64,000 nt of DNA, taken from NCBI GenBank assembly GCA_950097015.1, contig CATNEN010000003.1, positions 14,631,001-14,695,000 on the forward strand, written 5' to 3'. Under the pieces are notes generated by a model. The model saw only the letters and a program-made list of their open reading frames with translations, did no database searches and was not told the origin of the DNA. The position numbers were made by a program, and so were the translations under genes. This document shows positions 36,216 to 47,535 of the stretch, in pieces. Origin of the DNA: Macrostomum hystrix (Eukaryota > Platyhelminthes > Macrostomidae). Positions within the stretch are counted from its first letter, which is position 1, and each line of letters opens with the position of its first letter.

Positions 36216-36770
36216 AGCTATTTATTTTTCTTTCATATTTTCTATTTCGCGCAGATGCGAAACAGTCTTTCTAAGCTCGGACAAAAGCGAAAAAATAGAG
36301 TGAAATATAAATAATTAACAAATAAAATATGTCTCAAATAGGCATCGATTTGTCACCTTCATAAAAACAAACAAAATTGAAGGTAAAAACTTTTCAATTT
36401 TTGCCTTAATTATTTATTAAATTAAAAAACAATATCTTGGCTCAACAGAATTAACAAAAAGTGGTAGATTCATGACTCATGTTTAGCCAATCCGATTTCA
36501 AAAAGATCTTCCAGTTTTGAAAAATTTCGGCACGCAAATTTATTTCGCGCTGGCAAAACATGTGGCTAGCAGCTGTCAAATCAAGCCGTTATTCCTGACT
36601 GAACTGGGAAAATGGGGAAACTTCCTGTATATTTTTTCTGTACGGTAAATAATTCCCCGATTGATGACACATGCTTAGTTATCTACATAATAAGTTGGAA
36701 ATTTTATTTATACCGCTACACAGCGAGATATTGTCTGTCTGGGATTTGGATTATTAGATTCCGAATAAGG
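36216..36770. other. Intergenic region, no gene seen
   Basis: AT-rich unique sequence with no supported gene. Confidence 0.5.
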
Positions 36771-37215
36771 ATTTCCAGGTTACGGGATTGGGGATTTCCA
36801 GGTTACGGGATTGGGGATTTCCAGGTTACGGGATTGGGGATTTCCAGGTTACGGGATTGAGGATTTCCAGGTTACGGGATTGGGGATTTCCAGGTTACGG
36901 GATTGGGGATTTCCAGGATACGGGATTGGGGATTTCCAGGATACGGGATCGGGGATTTCCAGGTTACGGGATTGGGGATTTTCAGGTTACGGGATTGGGG
37001 ATTTCCAGGTTACGGGTTTAGGGATTTCCAGGATACGGGATTGGGGATTTCCAGGTTACGGGATTGGGGATTTTCAGGTTACGGGATTGGGGATTTCTTG
37101 GTTACGGGATTGGGGATTTCCAGGTTACGGGATTGAGGCTTTCCAGGTTACGGGATTGGGGATTTCCAGGTTACGGGATTGGGATTTCCAGGTTACGGGA
37201 TTGGGGATTTCCAAG
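36770..37215. repeat. Minisatellite, 23-bp unit (GGGGATTTCCAGGTTACGGG + 3 nt)
   Basis: About 19 units. The GGGGATTTCC core resembles a kappaB-type site, but the tandem arrangement explains its recurrence. Confidence 0.95.
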
Positions 37216-37365
37216 TTCTGAATTGGTTTAAAGATTTAAGAGGGATATCCAGATTTCAAATATTCTAAACAGAATCAGAGCGTTGTTTAATCTTTTCGAT
37301 ACATATAGGCCAACTTAAGTTTTTCGATACATATCGTCAGTTTTATAAAAACTGTGTCGCAAAGG

Positions 37366-37371
37366 TTTATT
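37366..37371 (-). terminator. Polyadenylation signal of the FDXACB1 gene
   Basis: AATAAA on the minus strand, 48 nt beyond the TAG stop at 37419. Confidence 0.6.
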
Positions 37372-37418
37372 CAAAGCACTAAAAGAGTACATTAAATGGC
37401 CTCAGCCATCCAGTGAAA

Positions 37419-37972
37419 CTATCTGAGAGTCAGACCGGGCACAAATTTCTGCAGCATAATTCTCAGCCGTGATTGCACACTGTGAGCAGTGAGCGAGTCC
37501 AATGCTGCCCAACGATTCACATAGACTAGACGATAACAGAGACCAATAGAATCTGCCTGCTGATTATAGACGTCAATTAATTGCACCGAAGCTACACTTA
37601 AGTCTGACAAAGCCAGAGCAAAGCCAACAATTTGCCGATTCAGTTTAATCAGATTATCATTCGTTGTAAAATCTTGATTTCTAATCCAAAAGCTAACATC
37701 GTGACAGTGTCGCAATGGCCAAGGAGGCGATGGTATCTGTCCATTGTCTGGCATTGGATTGGTCGGTAGCAGCAGCAGCAGCAGAGACAGTGGCGGAATC
37801 AGAACAGCTCTAGTCTTGATTGAATTGTCCAATTTTATAAGGGCAGTTTCAGCGCCTAACAAAGTTGGGTTATCAATAGGACCGCATAGCAACAGCCAGG
37901 CGATTCGTATTTGGTTGCCATGACAGCTAGGCAGAGGAAGTGTCAGTCCGCCGGCGTCAAAAATTTGTTGAG
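37419..37972 (-). CDS. FDXACB1: FDXACB1 exon 6 (FDX-ACB domain)
   Basis: 554 nt including TAG, after acceptor CAACACAG. Encodes IFDAGGLTLPLPSCHG, a Leu-rich stretch, PWPLRHCHDVSFWI, VASVQLIDVYN, SIGLCYRLVYVNR and the end VPGLTLR. Confidence 0.93.
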
Positions 37973-40900
37973 CTGTGTTGAAATGTTAAATAAAAGTAGA
38001 TAATAAAAAAATATTAATTCTCAAAAAAGAATCTACAGACTTAGAAAAGAAGGGAGAGAAGGGAGAGAAGGGAGAGAAGGGAGAGAAGGGAGAGAAGGGA
38101 GAGAACAGAGAGAAGGGAGAGAAGGGAGACAAGGAGAGAAGGGAGAAAAGAGAGAGAAGGGAGAGAAGGGAGACAAGGGAGACAAGGAGAGAAGGGAGAA
38201 AAGAGAGAGAAGGGAGAGAAGGGAGACAAGGGAGACAAGGGAGAGAAGGGAGAGAAGGGAGAGAACGGAGAGAAGGGAGAGAACGGAGAGAAGGGAGAGA
38301 ACGGAGAGAAGGGAGAGAAGGGAGAGTAGACTAGAAGGGAGACAAACCAAAGATATGAGAGAGTAGAAGGGTAGAAAGGGTAGAGTGGGGGGAATGGGCA
38401 GAGGGGAGAGCAGTAGGAATAGAATGAAAAGAAGACAAAAAGAAGAGAACAGTAGATAAGCGGTTGGAAATGAGAGCGAAATAAATTTAGATGAGCAGAA
38501 GACACCATATTTAGAGTAGACAGATCAAAGGAAAGCAAATGAGACGAACACAAAAAATAAGAATGAAATATGTATCGAAATATTGACAAGATCAATCGAT
38601 AGATCATACAATTTTTAATACGTATCTCTGGGATAGGATCCCAGAAGACCTATTAAACACACAGAGACAGAAAAAAAATTTGACCCATTTAAAGGGCTTC
38701 AAGAATATAGTCACAGAGAGGAGAGAGAGACAGGCCAATAGATACATGCGGAATTATTAATTGTAGACAATATATACCGGCTGAAATAATGCGACACCAA
38801 AGCCACTGATCAGAGTGACACCTCAGGAAATCAACCGACTGCTTGAGTATGAGTCATAAACTATTGACAACTGAGCAATGTAACTCTGGTAATTATTGCT
38901 AAGCTGTAGTATCAAAAAATTATTGTATCCGGACTGTGTTCTAATATTCAGATTCTGTTCTACTATCTATAGATTGTGTTATAATATCTAGATTGTGTTC
39001 TAATATCTAGATTGTGTCCTAGTATCTAGATTGTGTTATAATATCTAGATTGTGTTCTAATATCTAGATTGTGTCCTAGAATCTAGATTGTGTTCTAATA
39101 TCTAGATTGTGTTCTAATATCTAGATTGTGCTCTAATATCTAGATTGTGTCCTAGTATCTAGATTGTGTTCTAATATCTAGATTGTGTCCTAGTATCTAG
39201 ATTGTGTTCTAGTATCTAGATTGTGTTCTAATATCTAGATTGTGTCCTAGTATCTAGATTGTGTTCTAGTATCTAGATTGTGTTCTAGTATCTATAGATT
39301 GTGTTCTAATATATAGATTGTGTCCTAGTATCTAGATTGTGTTCTAATATCTAGATTGTGCTCTAATATCTAGATTGTGTCCTAGTATCTAGATTGTGTT
39401 CTAATATCTAGATTGTGTCCTAGTATCTAGATTGTGTTCTAGTATCTAGATTGTGTTCTAATATCTAGATTGTGTCCTAGTATCTAGATTGTGTTCTAGT
39501 ATCTAGATTGTGTTCTAGTATCTATAGATTGTGTTCTAATATCTAGATTGTGTCCTAGTATCTAGATTGTGTTCTAATATCTAGATTGTGTTCTAATATC
39601 TAGATTGTGTCCTAGTATCTAGATTGTGTTCTAATATCTAGATTGTGTCCTAGTATCTAGATTGTGTTCTAGTATCTAGATTGTGTTCTAGTATCTATAG
39701 ATTGTGTTCTAATATCTAGATTGTGTCCTAGTATCTAGATTGTGTCCTAGTATCTAGATTGTGTTCTAATATCTAGATTGTGTCCTAGCATCTATAGACT
39801 GTGTTCTAATATCTAGATTAAAGCAAAGACAAAATCACAGGACAAACACAAACCTACCCTCTGGTCCAACAATTAGTCGAAGATTTGGCCATCGAATTTT
39901 AGCTATTGACTCAATTTCAGATCTGTTCAGACCATCGAGAAGACGTTTGCACAGTGACTTGCAAATATTATCGACATCTTTAAGCATCGAAACATTGCCA
40001 TCAGTGTTGGGAAATGCTACAACAGTCTGCCAGTACCAAACCGTATCGCTAGCGTCAACAACAAGTTCAAGCCTATCCTTCTGTTGATCAGCCGAGGTTA
40101 CCGACGATGATAACATCAATTGATTGCAACTAACAACGCAGTAGGCCCTACTGGACATTGTTTGACATTCTAGAAGCTCCTTAACAAGAATTGACTGAGG
40201 TCGGTGAGTGTAAGCAACTGGCAAAACTGATGGCTCATTGGTGCAATGAGACCACAGAGGATGGCCAGGAGTGCAGGTTGCTGATCGGTCAGGAGCTAGC
40301 AAGCTTGCAGACAGTTGATTAATTGAGTCACCAATGCTCGGTCGATCTAAGGGTAAAGGGAATGTTGGTAGCAAAAATAGTTGGTTCAAGACACACATGC
40401 CAAATGCAAATGGAAATAATCAATAACCAATTATTCAGTTCGAATAAAGCTCGATAACGTTCGGCTAAATGATTCTCTGTTCGGTTTAATGATTCTCTGT
40501 TCGGTTTGAAGATGCTCTGTTCGGTTTGATGATGCTCTGTTCGGTTTGATGATGCTCTGTTCGGTTTGAAGATTCCCTGTTCGGTTTGATGATGCTCTGT
40601 TCGGTTTGAAGATTCCCTGTTCGGTTTGAAGATTCCCTGTTCGGTTTGATGATGCTCTGTTCGGTTTGAAGATTCCCTGTTCGGTTTGATGATGCTCTGT
40701 TCGGTTTGAAGATTCCCTGTTCGGTTTGAAGATTCCCTGTTCGGTTTGATGATGCTCTGTTCGGTTTGAAGATTCCCTGTTCGGTTTGAAGATTCCCTGT
40801 TCGGTTTGATGATGCTCTGTTCGGTTTGATGATGCTCTGTTCGGTTTGATGATGCTCTGTTCGGTTTGAAGATGCTCTGTTCGGTTTGATGATGCTCTGT

Positions 40901-43900
40901 TCGGTTTGATGATGCTCTGTTCGGTTTGATGATGCTCTGTTCGGTTTGATGATGCTCTGTTCGGTTTGATGATGCTCTGTTCGGTTTGATGATGCTCTGT
41001 TCGGTTTGATGATGCTCTGTTCGGTTTGATGATGCTCTGTTCGGTTTGAAGATGCTCTGTTCGGTTTAAAGGTTTGAAGGTTTGAAGGTTTGAAGATTTC
41101 CTGTTCGGTTTGAAGATTCCCTGTTCGGTTTGAAGATTCCCTGTTCGGTTTGAAGATTCCCTGTTCGGTTTGAAGATTCCCTGTTCGGTTTGAAGATTCC
41201 CTGTTCGGTTTGAAGATTCCCTGTTCGGTTTGAAGATTCCCTGTTCGGTTTGAAGATTCCCTGTTCGGTTTGAAGATTCCCTGTTCGGTTTGAAGATTCC
41301 CTGTTCGGTTTGAAGATTCCCTGTTCGGTTTGAAGATTCCCTGTTCGGTTTGAAGATTCCCTGTTCGGTTTGATGATGCTCTGTTCGGTTTGAAGATTCC
41401 CTGTTCGGTTTGATGATGCTCTGTTCGGTTTGAAGATTCCCTGTTCGGTTTGATGATGCTCTGTTCGGTTTGAAGATTCCCTGTTCGGTTTGATGATGCT
41501 CTGTTCGGTTTGATGATGCTCTGTTCGGTTTGATGATGCTCTGTTCGGTTTGAAGATGCTCTGTTCGGTTTGAAGATTCCCTGTTCGGTTTGATGATTCC
41601 CTGTTCGGTTTGAAGATTCCCTGTTCGGTTTGAAGATTCCCTGTTCGGTTTGAAGATTCCCTGTTCGGTTTGATGATGCTCTGTTCGGTTTGAAGATTCC
41701 CTGTTCGGTTTGATGATGCTCTGTTCGGTTTGAAGATGCTCTGTTCGGTTTGATGATGCTCTGTTCGGTTTGATGATGCTCTGTTCGGTTTGAAGATGCT
41801 CTGTTCGGTTTGATGATGCTCTGTTCGGTTTGAAGATTCCCTGTTCGGTTTGAAGATTCCCTGTTCGGTTTGAAGATTCCCTGTTCGGTTTGAAGATTCC
41901 CTGTTCGGTTTGAAGATTCCCTGTTCGGTTTGAAGATTCCCTGTTCGGTTTGATGATGCTCTGTTCGGTTTGAAGATTCCCTGTTCGGTTTGATGATGCT
42001 CTGTTCGGTTTGAAGATTCCCTGTTCGGTTTGAAGATTCCCTGTTCGGTTTGATGATGCTCTGTTCGGTTTGAAGATTCCCTGTTCGGTTTGATGATGCT
42101 CTGTTCGGTTTGAAGATTCCCTGTTCGGTTTGATGATGCTCTGTTCGGTTTGATGATGCTCTGTTCGGTTTGATGATGCTCTGTTCGGTTTGAAGATGCT
42201 CTGTTCGGTTTGAAGATTCCCTGTTCGGTTTGATGATTCCCTGTTCGGTTTGAAGATTCCCTGTTCGGTTTGAAGATTCCCTGTTCGGTTTGAAGATTCC
42301 CTGTTCGGTTTGATGATGCTCTGTTCGGTTTGAAGATTCCCTGTTCGGTTTGATGATGCTCTGTTCGGTTTGAAGATGCTCTGTTCGGTTTGATGATGCT
42401 CTGTTCGGTTTGAAGATTCCCTGTTCGGTTTGAAGATTCCCTGTTCGGTTTGAAGATTCCCTGTTCGGTTTGAAGATTCCCTGTTCGGTTTGAAGATTCC
42501 CTGTTCGGTTTGAAGATTCCCTGTTCGGTTTGATGATGCTCTGTTCGGTTTGAAGATTCCCTGTTCGGTTTGATGATGCTCTGTTCGGTTTGAAGATTCC
42601 CTGTTCGGTTTGAAGATTCCCTGTTCGGTTTGATGATGCTCTGTTCGGTTTGAAGATTCCCTGTTCGGTTTGATGATGCTCTGTTCGGTTTGAAGATTCC
42701 CTGTTCGGTTTGATGATGCTCTGTTCGGTTTGAAGATTCCCTGTTCGGTTTGAAGATTCCCTGTTCGGTTTGAAGATGCTCTGTTCGGTTTGATGATGCT
42801 CTGTTCGGTTTGATGATGCTCTGTTCGGTTTGATGATGCTCTGTTCGGTTTGATGATGCTCTGTTCGGTTTGATGATGCTCTGTTCGGTTTGATGATGCT
42901 CTGTTCGGTTTGATGATGCTCTGTTCGGTTTGAAGATGCTCTGTTCGGTTTGATGATGCTCTGTTCGGTTTGATGATGCTCTGTTCGGTTTGAAGATGCT
43001 CTGTTCGGTTTGAAGATTCCCTGTTCGGTTTGAAGATGCTCTGTTCGGTTTGATGATGCTCTGTTCGGTTTGAAGATGCTCTGTTCGGTTTGAAGATTCC
43101 CTGTTCGGTTTGATGATGCTCTGTTCGGTTTGAAGATTCCCTGTTCGGTTTGATGATGCTCTGTTCGGTTTGAAGATTTCCCCTAAAGATTGAAAGTATA
43201 TTTATTTTGAGCTGATTGGGCCGAACTCACCCTGCATTATAAGATTTATCGCGGCTCGAAGCTCTCTGTCGGGAAGGTCAGTAGGTGTCAAAGCGGCATG
43301 AAGGGCTCGCGCAATCCAGGCTTCAGTTTGGAGTTGAGTTGCTTCATCAATCTGTACAGTCTCCAGCCAACCTCGATTGCCATCAATGCTCTCCGGAAGC
43401 TCCGTTGGCAGGTGCAGAATTTTCTTCGGACGAACCAGAATGTGACAAATACCAATCTCTTTGCCGTGAAAGCTGCGACATTGGCTTCTGTAATAATTGA
43501 TCGAACAGGTTCTACTGCGTGTGAATTAGGGATTTTTAGTGAAAAGTTTCTGTATAACAAGGAATCCTCAAACCGAGCAGAGAATATTCAAACCGAACAG
43601 AGCATCATCAAACCGAACAGAGCATCATCAAACCGAACAGAGCATCATCAAACCGAACACAGCATCATCAAACCGAACAGAGCATCATCAAACCGAACAG
43701 AGCATCATCAAACCGAACAGAGCATCATCAAACCGAACAGAGCATCATCAAACCGAACAGAGCATCATCAAACCGAACAGAGCATCATCAAACCGAACAG
43801 AGCATCATCAAACCGAACAGAGCATCATCAAACCGAACAGAGCATCATCAAACCGAACAGGGAATCTTCAAACCGAACAGGGAATCCTCAAACCGAACAA

Positions 43901-46604
43901 GGAATCCTCAAACCGAACAAGGAATCCTCAAACCGAACAGAGCATCATCAAACCGAACAAGGAATCCTCAAACCGAACAGAGCATCATCAAACCGAACAA
44001 GGAATCCTCAAACCGAACAGAGCATCATCAAACCGAACAAGGAATCCTCAAACCGAACAGAGCATCATCAAACCGAACAAGGAATCCTCAAACCGAACAG
44101 AGCATCTTCAAACCGAGCAGAGCATCATCAAACCGAGCAGAGCATCCTCAAACCGAACAGGGCATCATCAAACCGAACAGAGCATCATCAAACCGAACAA
44201 GGAATCCTCAAACCGAACAGAGCATCTTCAAACCGAACAGAGCATCATCAAACCGAACAGAGCATCTTCAAACCGAACAGAGCATCATCAAACCGAGCAG
44301 AGCATCCTCAAACCGAACAGAGAATCTTCAAACCGAACAGAGCATCATCAAACCGAACAGAGAATCTTCAAACCGAACAGAGCATCTTCAAACCGAACAG
44401 AGAATCTTCAAACCGAACAGAGCATCATCAAACCGAACAGAGCATCCTCAAACCGAACAGAGCATCATCAAACCGAACAGAGCATCATCAAACCGAACAG
44501 AGCATCATCAAACCGAACAGAGCATCATCAAACCGAACAGAGCATCATCAAACCGAACAGAGCATCATCAAACCGAACACAGCATCATCAAACCGAACAG
44601 GGAATATTCAAACCGAACAGAGCATCATCAAACCGAACAGAGAATCATCAAACCGAACAGGGCATCATCAAACCGAACAGAGCATCATCAAACCGAACAG
44701 AGCATCATCAAACCGAACAGAGCATCATCAAACCGAACAGGGCATCATCAAACCGAACAGAGCATCATCAAACCGAACAGGGAATATTCAAACCGAACAG
44801 AGCATCATCAAACCGAACAGAGCATCATCAAACCGAACAGAGCATCATCAAACCGAACAGAGCATCATCAAACCGAACAGAGCATCTTCAAACCGAACAG
44901 GGAATATTCAAACCGAACAGAGCATCATCAAACCGAACAGGGAATATTCAAACCGAACAGAGAATCATCAAACCGAACAGAGAATCATCAAACCGAACAG
45001 GGCATCATCAAACCGAACAGAGCATCATCAAACCGAACAGAGCATCATCAAACCGAACAGGGCATCGTGATACCGAAATAAGTAGTGCAAATGTGGTGAC
45101 ATCATTGCAAGTTACAATAGTTTTATCAGACAAAAAGGATCAATTTAGCTGAGCAACATTGTTAATCAGAATGTTTAACAGTTAAGGTTCTACAAAAACC
45201 AATATATATATTTTTTTCTTACCTAAAACCTGTGGCACTGTGATCGATGCCCAGTTGACAGAATGGAAACCAGTTGCTAACCAGCAAACCACCCTGTGCT
45301 GCCATCTCCTCAAGCTGCCAGTTGTTGTGACTCAATCTTAGCTTATCACCGTCAGCTGGTGTACCGCCCTGACCAATCAGCAGACTAATCCAAAGCTGAC
45401 TGCTCTCAGGAATCATGAAATCGAAAGCTGAGCTGCACAGATTGCGCAATAGTCTACGATTTAGTTTGATGTTAGATTTGCCGCCAGCATGAGGATAGTT
45501 GAAGATTATGCGATCGAATGTAATTGAATATTGTGCGCCTGAAATTAAAGTTTGTGTTGAGTACGCTGCAGAATTATGTGCGTTTCTACTAGTCAATAAC
45601 AATTCCTACAAGATTTTACTAGATCCATTGGCATATAAGTCGTCTAGATTGATAGATTTGGAAGGATTCTAGATTGATAGATTTAGAAGGATTCTAGATT
45701 GATAGATTTGGAAGGATACTAGATTGATGGATTTGGAAGGATACTAGATTGATGGATTTGGAAGGATTCTAGATTGATAGATTTAGAAGGATTCTAGATT
45801 GATAGATTTGGAAGGATACTAGATTGATAGATTTGTAAGGATTCTAGATTGATAGACTTGAAAGGATTTCTAGATTGATAGATTTGTAAGGATTCTAGAT
45901 TGATAGATTTGTAAGGATTCTAGATTGATAGATTTGTAAGGATTCTAGATTGATAGATTTGGAAGGATACTAGATTGATAGATTTGTAAGGATTCTAGAT
46001 TGATAGATTTGTAAGGATTCTAGATTGATAGATTTGGAAGGATACTAGATTGATAGATTTGTAAGGATTCTAGATTGATAGACTTGAAAGGATTTCTAGA
46101 TTGATAGATATCGGAAGGATTTTAGATTAAATCAACTTGATATTATACATATATTATATATATAATCCTAATTACCTTTCTGACCTCTTAAAATCTCGTG
46201 GTTTGATTCTCTGAGGCGATCGAGCAGATTGTCAAGTTTCGTTGCGTCCACTTCAAATAGACAATGTCCTCCTAAAAATATCACGAAACACATTAGATGT
46301 GGAGTCGCAGATGTTACCTAAAAATTATACTATAAGAACAAAAAACGACACTAAAAAACGCGCCTAATAGTTCAATTTGTTGAACGTTATCTACAAAGCC
46401 GGAATATTTATTTCGACACAAGCTCTCGGGTTCGAATCCGGTGCACAGAATCAACCCATCCGCCGCGGTTGGCAAGGCGTCAACGTCGCGTAGTCGTTTT
46501 AAGAATCCGGCCGAGAAACTAAAATCCCCATCGCCTAGGATCAGAACAGTGCGAGGTCGATCTTCAACTGGACCGAACGGCCAGTGGATTGCTAGACCAT
46601 CCAT
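37419..46604 (-). CDS. FDXACB1: FDXACB1 homologue (Rossmann-like BMT5 domain + ferredoxin-fold anticodon-binding domain)
   Basis: Six coding exons: 46604-46364, 46271-46176, 45538-45223, 43487-43231, 40346-39858, 37972-37419. Together they make 1953 nt, 650 aa, in phase throughout and close to the human length. The N-terminal domain (DUF2431, the fold of the yeast 25S rRNA uridine methyltransferase Bmt5) shows LILGDGDFSFS at 21-31, FDRIIFNYPHAGGKSN and GQGGTPADGD. Exon 4 gives RSQCRSFHGKEI (human RSQDKSFH). The last about 110 residues form an FDX-ACB domain with CHDVSFWI and LCYRLVY, the fold found at the C-terminus of mitochondrial phenylalanyl-tRNA synthetase. The precise function of FDXACB1 is not established. 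The start (ATG 46604) is the first Met before the domain; an upstream exon is possible because the frame is open to about 46,679 with an acceptor-like TTGCAG at 46,638. Intron 1 appears to use a GC donor. Introns 2-5 are mostly minisatellite. Confidence 0.92.
38040..38335. repeat. GA-rich minisatellite, 9-bp unit (GGGAGAGAA), FDXACB1 intron 5
   Basis: About 32 units, purine-only on the plus strand, with AACGGAGAG and ACAAGGAGAG variants. Further GA-rich degenerate sequence continues to about 38,470. Confidence 0.95.
38930..39815. repeat. Minisatellite, 19-bp unit (TCTAGATTGTGTTCTAATA), FDXACB1 intron 5
   Basis: About 46 units alternating GTGTTCTA and GTGTCCTA. Blocks ending in TATCTATAGATTG recur at about 39,290, 39,525 and 39,695, so segments were duplicated. 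Confidence 0.96.
39858..40346 (-). CDS. FDXACB1: FDXACB1 exon 5
   Basis: 489 nt between acceptor TACCCTTAG and donor GTAGGT. Encodes the less conserved central region, ending WPNLRLIVGPE+A. Confidence 0.85.
40436..43190. repeat. Minisatellite, 20-bp unit (CTGTTCGGTTTGAAGATTCC), FDXACB1 intron 4
   Basis: About 137 units, two main types (GAAGATTCC and GATGATGCT), filling about 95 % of a 2,884-nt intron. The rare TGATGATTCC variant occurs at about 41,590 and 42,230 in the same context (640 bp, 32 units), so a long block was duplicated. The same unit, inverted, fills the next intron. Confidence 0.97.
43231..43487 (-). CDS. FDXACB1: FDXACB1 exon 4, flanked by inverted arrays
   Basis: 257 nt between acceptor ATTACAG and donor GTGAGT. 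The correct frame (SQCRSFHGKEIG ... WIARALHAALTP ... INLIMQ) is not the longest open frame here. It is the only unique sequence between two large minisatellites in opposite orientation. Confidence 0.88.
43555..45075. repeat. Same 20-bp minisatellite, inverted (AACCGAACAGAGCATCATCA), FDXACB1 intron 3
   Basis: About 75 units, reverse complement of the array at 40,436-43,190, filling about 87 % of a 1,735-nt intron. The 590- and 537-codon open frames through it (SNRTEHHQTEQ-type repeats) are artefacts of the 20-bp period. Confidence 0.97.
45223..45538 (-). CDS. FDXACB1: FDXACB1 exon 3
   Basis: 316 nt between acceptor TAATTTCAG and donor GTAAGA. Core of the Rossmann-like domain: FDRIIFNYPHAGGKSNIKLN, GQGGTPADGD, WQLEEMAAQGGLLVS, ending SATGF+R. 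Confidence 0.93.
45645..46125. repeat. Minisatellite, 25-bp unit (GATTCTAGATTGATAGATTT + 5 nt), FDXACB1 intron 2
   Basis: About 19 units, with GGAAG and GTAAG variants, making up three quarters of a 637-nt intron. Confidence 0.95.
46176..46271 (-). CDS. FDXACB1: FDXACB1 exon 2
   Basis: 96 nt between acceptor ATTTTTAG and donor GTAATT; encodes GHCLFEVDATKLDNLLDRL, aligning with FGVDCTQL of human FDXACB1. Confidence 0.85.
46364..46604 (-). CDS. FDXACB1: FDXACB1 exon 1
   Basis: 80 codons plus one base. Holds the glycine motif LGDGDFSFSAGFLKRL and ends QQIELL+G. The only donor that keeps the family alignment is AG|GCGCGT, a GC donor; nearby GT dinucleotides give frameshifts or stops. Confidence 0.85.
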
Positions 46605-46719
46605 TGTAGGGATAGCGCCGATAGACTTTTCACACTGCAACCAAGGAGACGGAAAAACTAAGGCAAAACAGCATCTTTATCTTTTAAATCTTTTAACGAT
46701 AACAGAGCATCATTAACAC

Positions 46720-47535
46720 ATTAAAACATCAAACCGAACAGAGCATCATCAAACCGAACAGAGCATCATCAAACCGAACAGGGCATCATCAAACCGAACA
46801 GAGCATCTTCAAACCGAACAGAGCATCATCAAACCGAACACAGCATCATCAAACCAATCAGAGCATCATCAAACCGAACAGAGCATCTTCAAACCGAACA
46901 GAGCATCATCAAACCGAACAGAGAATCATCAAACCGAACAGAGCATCATCAAACCGAACAGAGCATCTTCAAACCGAACAGAGCATCATCTAAACCGAAC
47001 AGAGCATCTTCAAACCGAACAGAGCATCATCAAACCGAACAGAGCATCTTCAAACCGAACAGAGCATCTTCAAACCGAACAGAGCATCATCAAACCGAAC
47101 AGAGAATCATCAAACCGAACAGAGCATCATCAAACCGAACAGAGAATCATCAAACCGAACAGAGAATCATCAAACCGAACAGAGCATCTTCAAACCGAAC
47201 AGAGCATCTTCAAACCGAACAGAGAATCATCAAACCGAACAGAGAATCATCAAACCGAACAGAGCATCATCAAACCGAACAGAGCATCTTCAAACCGAAC
47301 AGAGCATCATCAAACCGAACAGAGCATCATCAAACCGAACAGAGCATCTTCAAACCGAACAGAGCATCATCAAACCGAACAGAGCATCATCAAACCGAAC
47401 AGAGCATCATCAAACCGAACAGAGCATCTTCAAACCGAACAGAGCATCTTCAAACCGAACAGAGCATCATCAAACCGAACAGAGCATCATCAAACCGAAC
47501 AGAGCATCATCAAACCGAACAGAGCATCATCAAAT
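46720..47535. repeat. Same 20-bp minisatellite upstream of FDXACB1 exon 1
   Basis: About 41 units of AACCGAACAGAGCATCATCA, same orientation as the array at 43.6-45.1 kb. It starts about 115 bp upstream of the ATG, so it lies in a 5' intron or in the promoter region. Confidence 0.96.

Noticed and set aside
34408-36216. 602-codon open frame rich in Ser, Leu, Pro and His
   Set aside because: Produced by the 20-bp CT-rich minisatellite; there are no unique coding flanks.
36770-37215. Cluster of NF-kappaB-like GGGGATTTCC sites
   Set aside because: Recurrence is fully explained by the 23-bp tandem unit; nothing suggests a regulatory role.
43288-43560. 90-codon minus frame at FDXACB1 exon 4
   Set aside because: It is not the frame that joins in phase to exons 3 and 5 or matches the family; the true frame is shifted.
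43298-45152. Open frames of 590 and 537 codons (SNRTEHHQTEQ-type repeats)
   Set aside because: They lie inside the 20-bp array of FDXACB1 intron 3; the period itself keeps two frames open and the unit occurs inverted next door.
46430-46450. GGTTCGAATCC as a SINE box B in FDXACB1 exon 1
   Set aside because: It lies in the well-aligned coding frame (CTGFEPES) and no SINE body surrounds it.
1-47535. Regularly spaced repeats resembling a CRISPR array
   Set aside because: Units are directly adjacent with no unique spacers and the DNA is eukaryotic.
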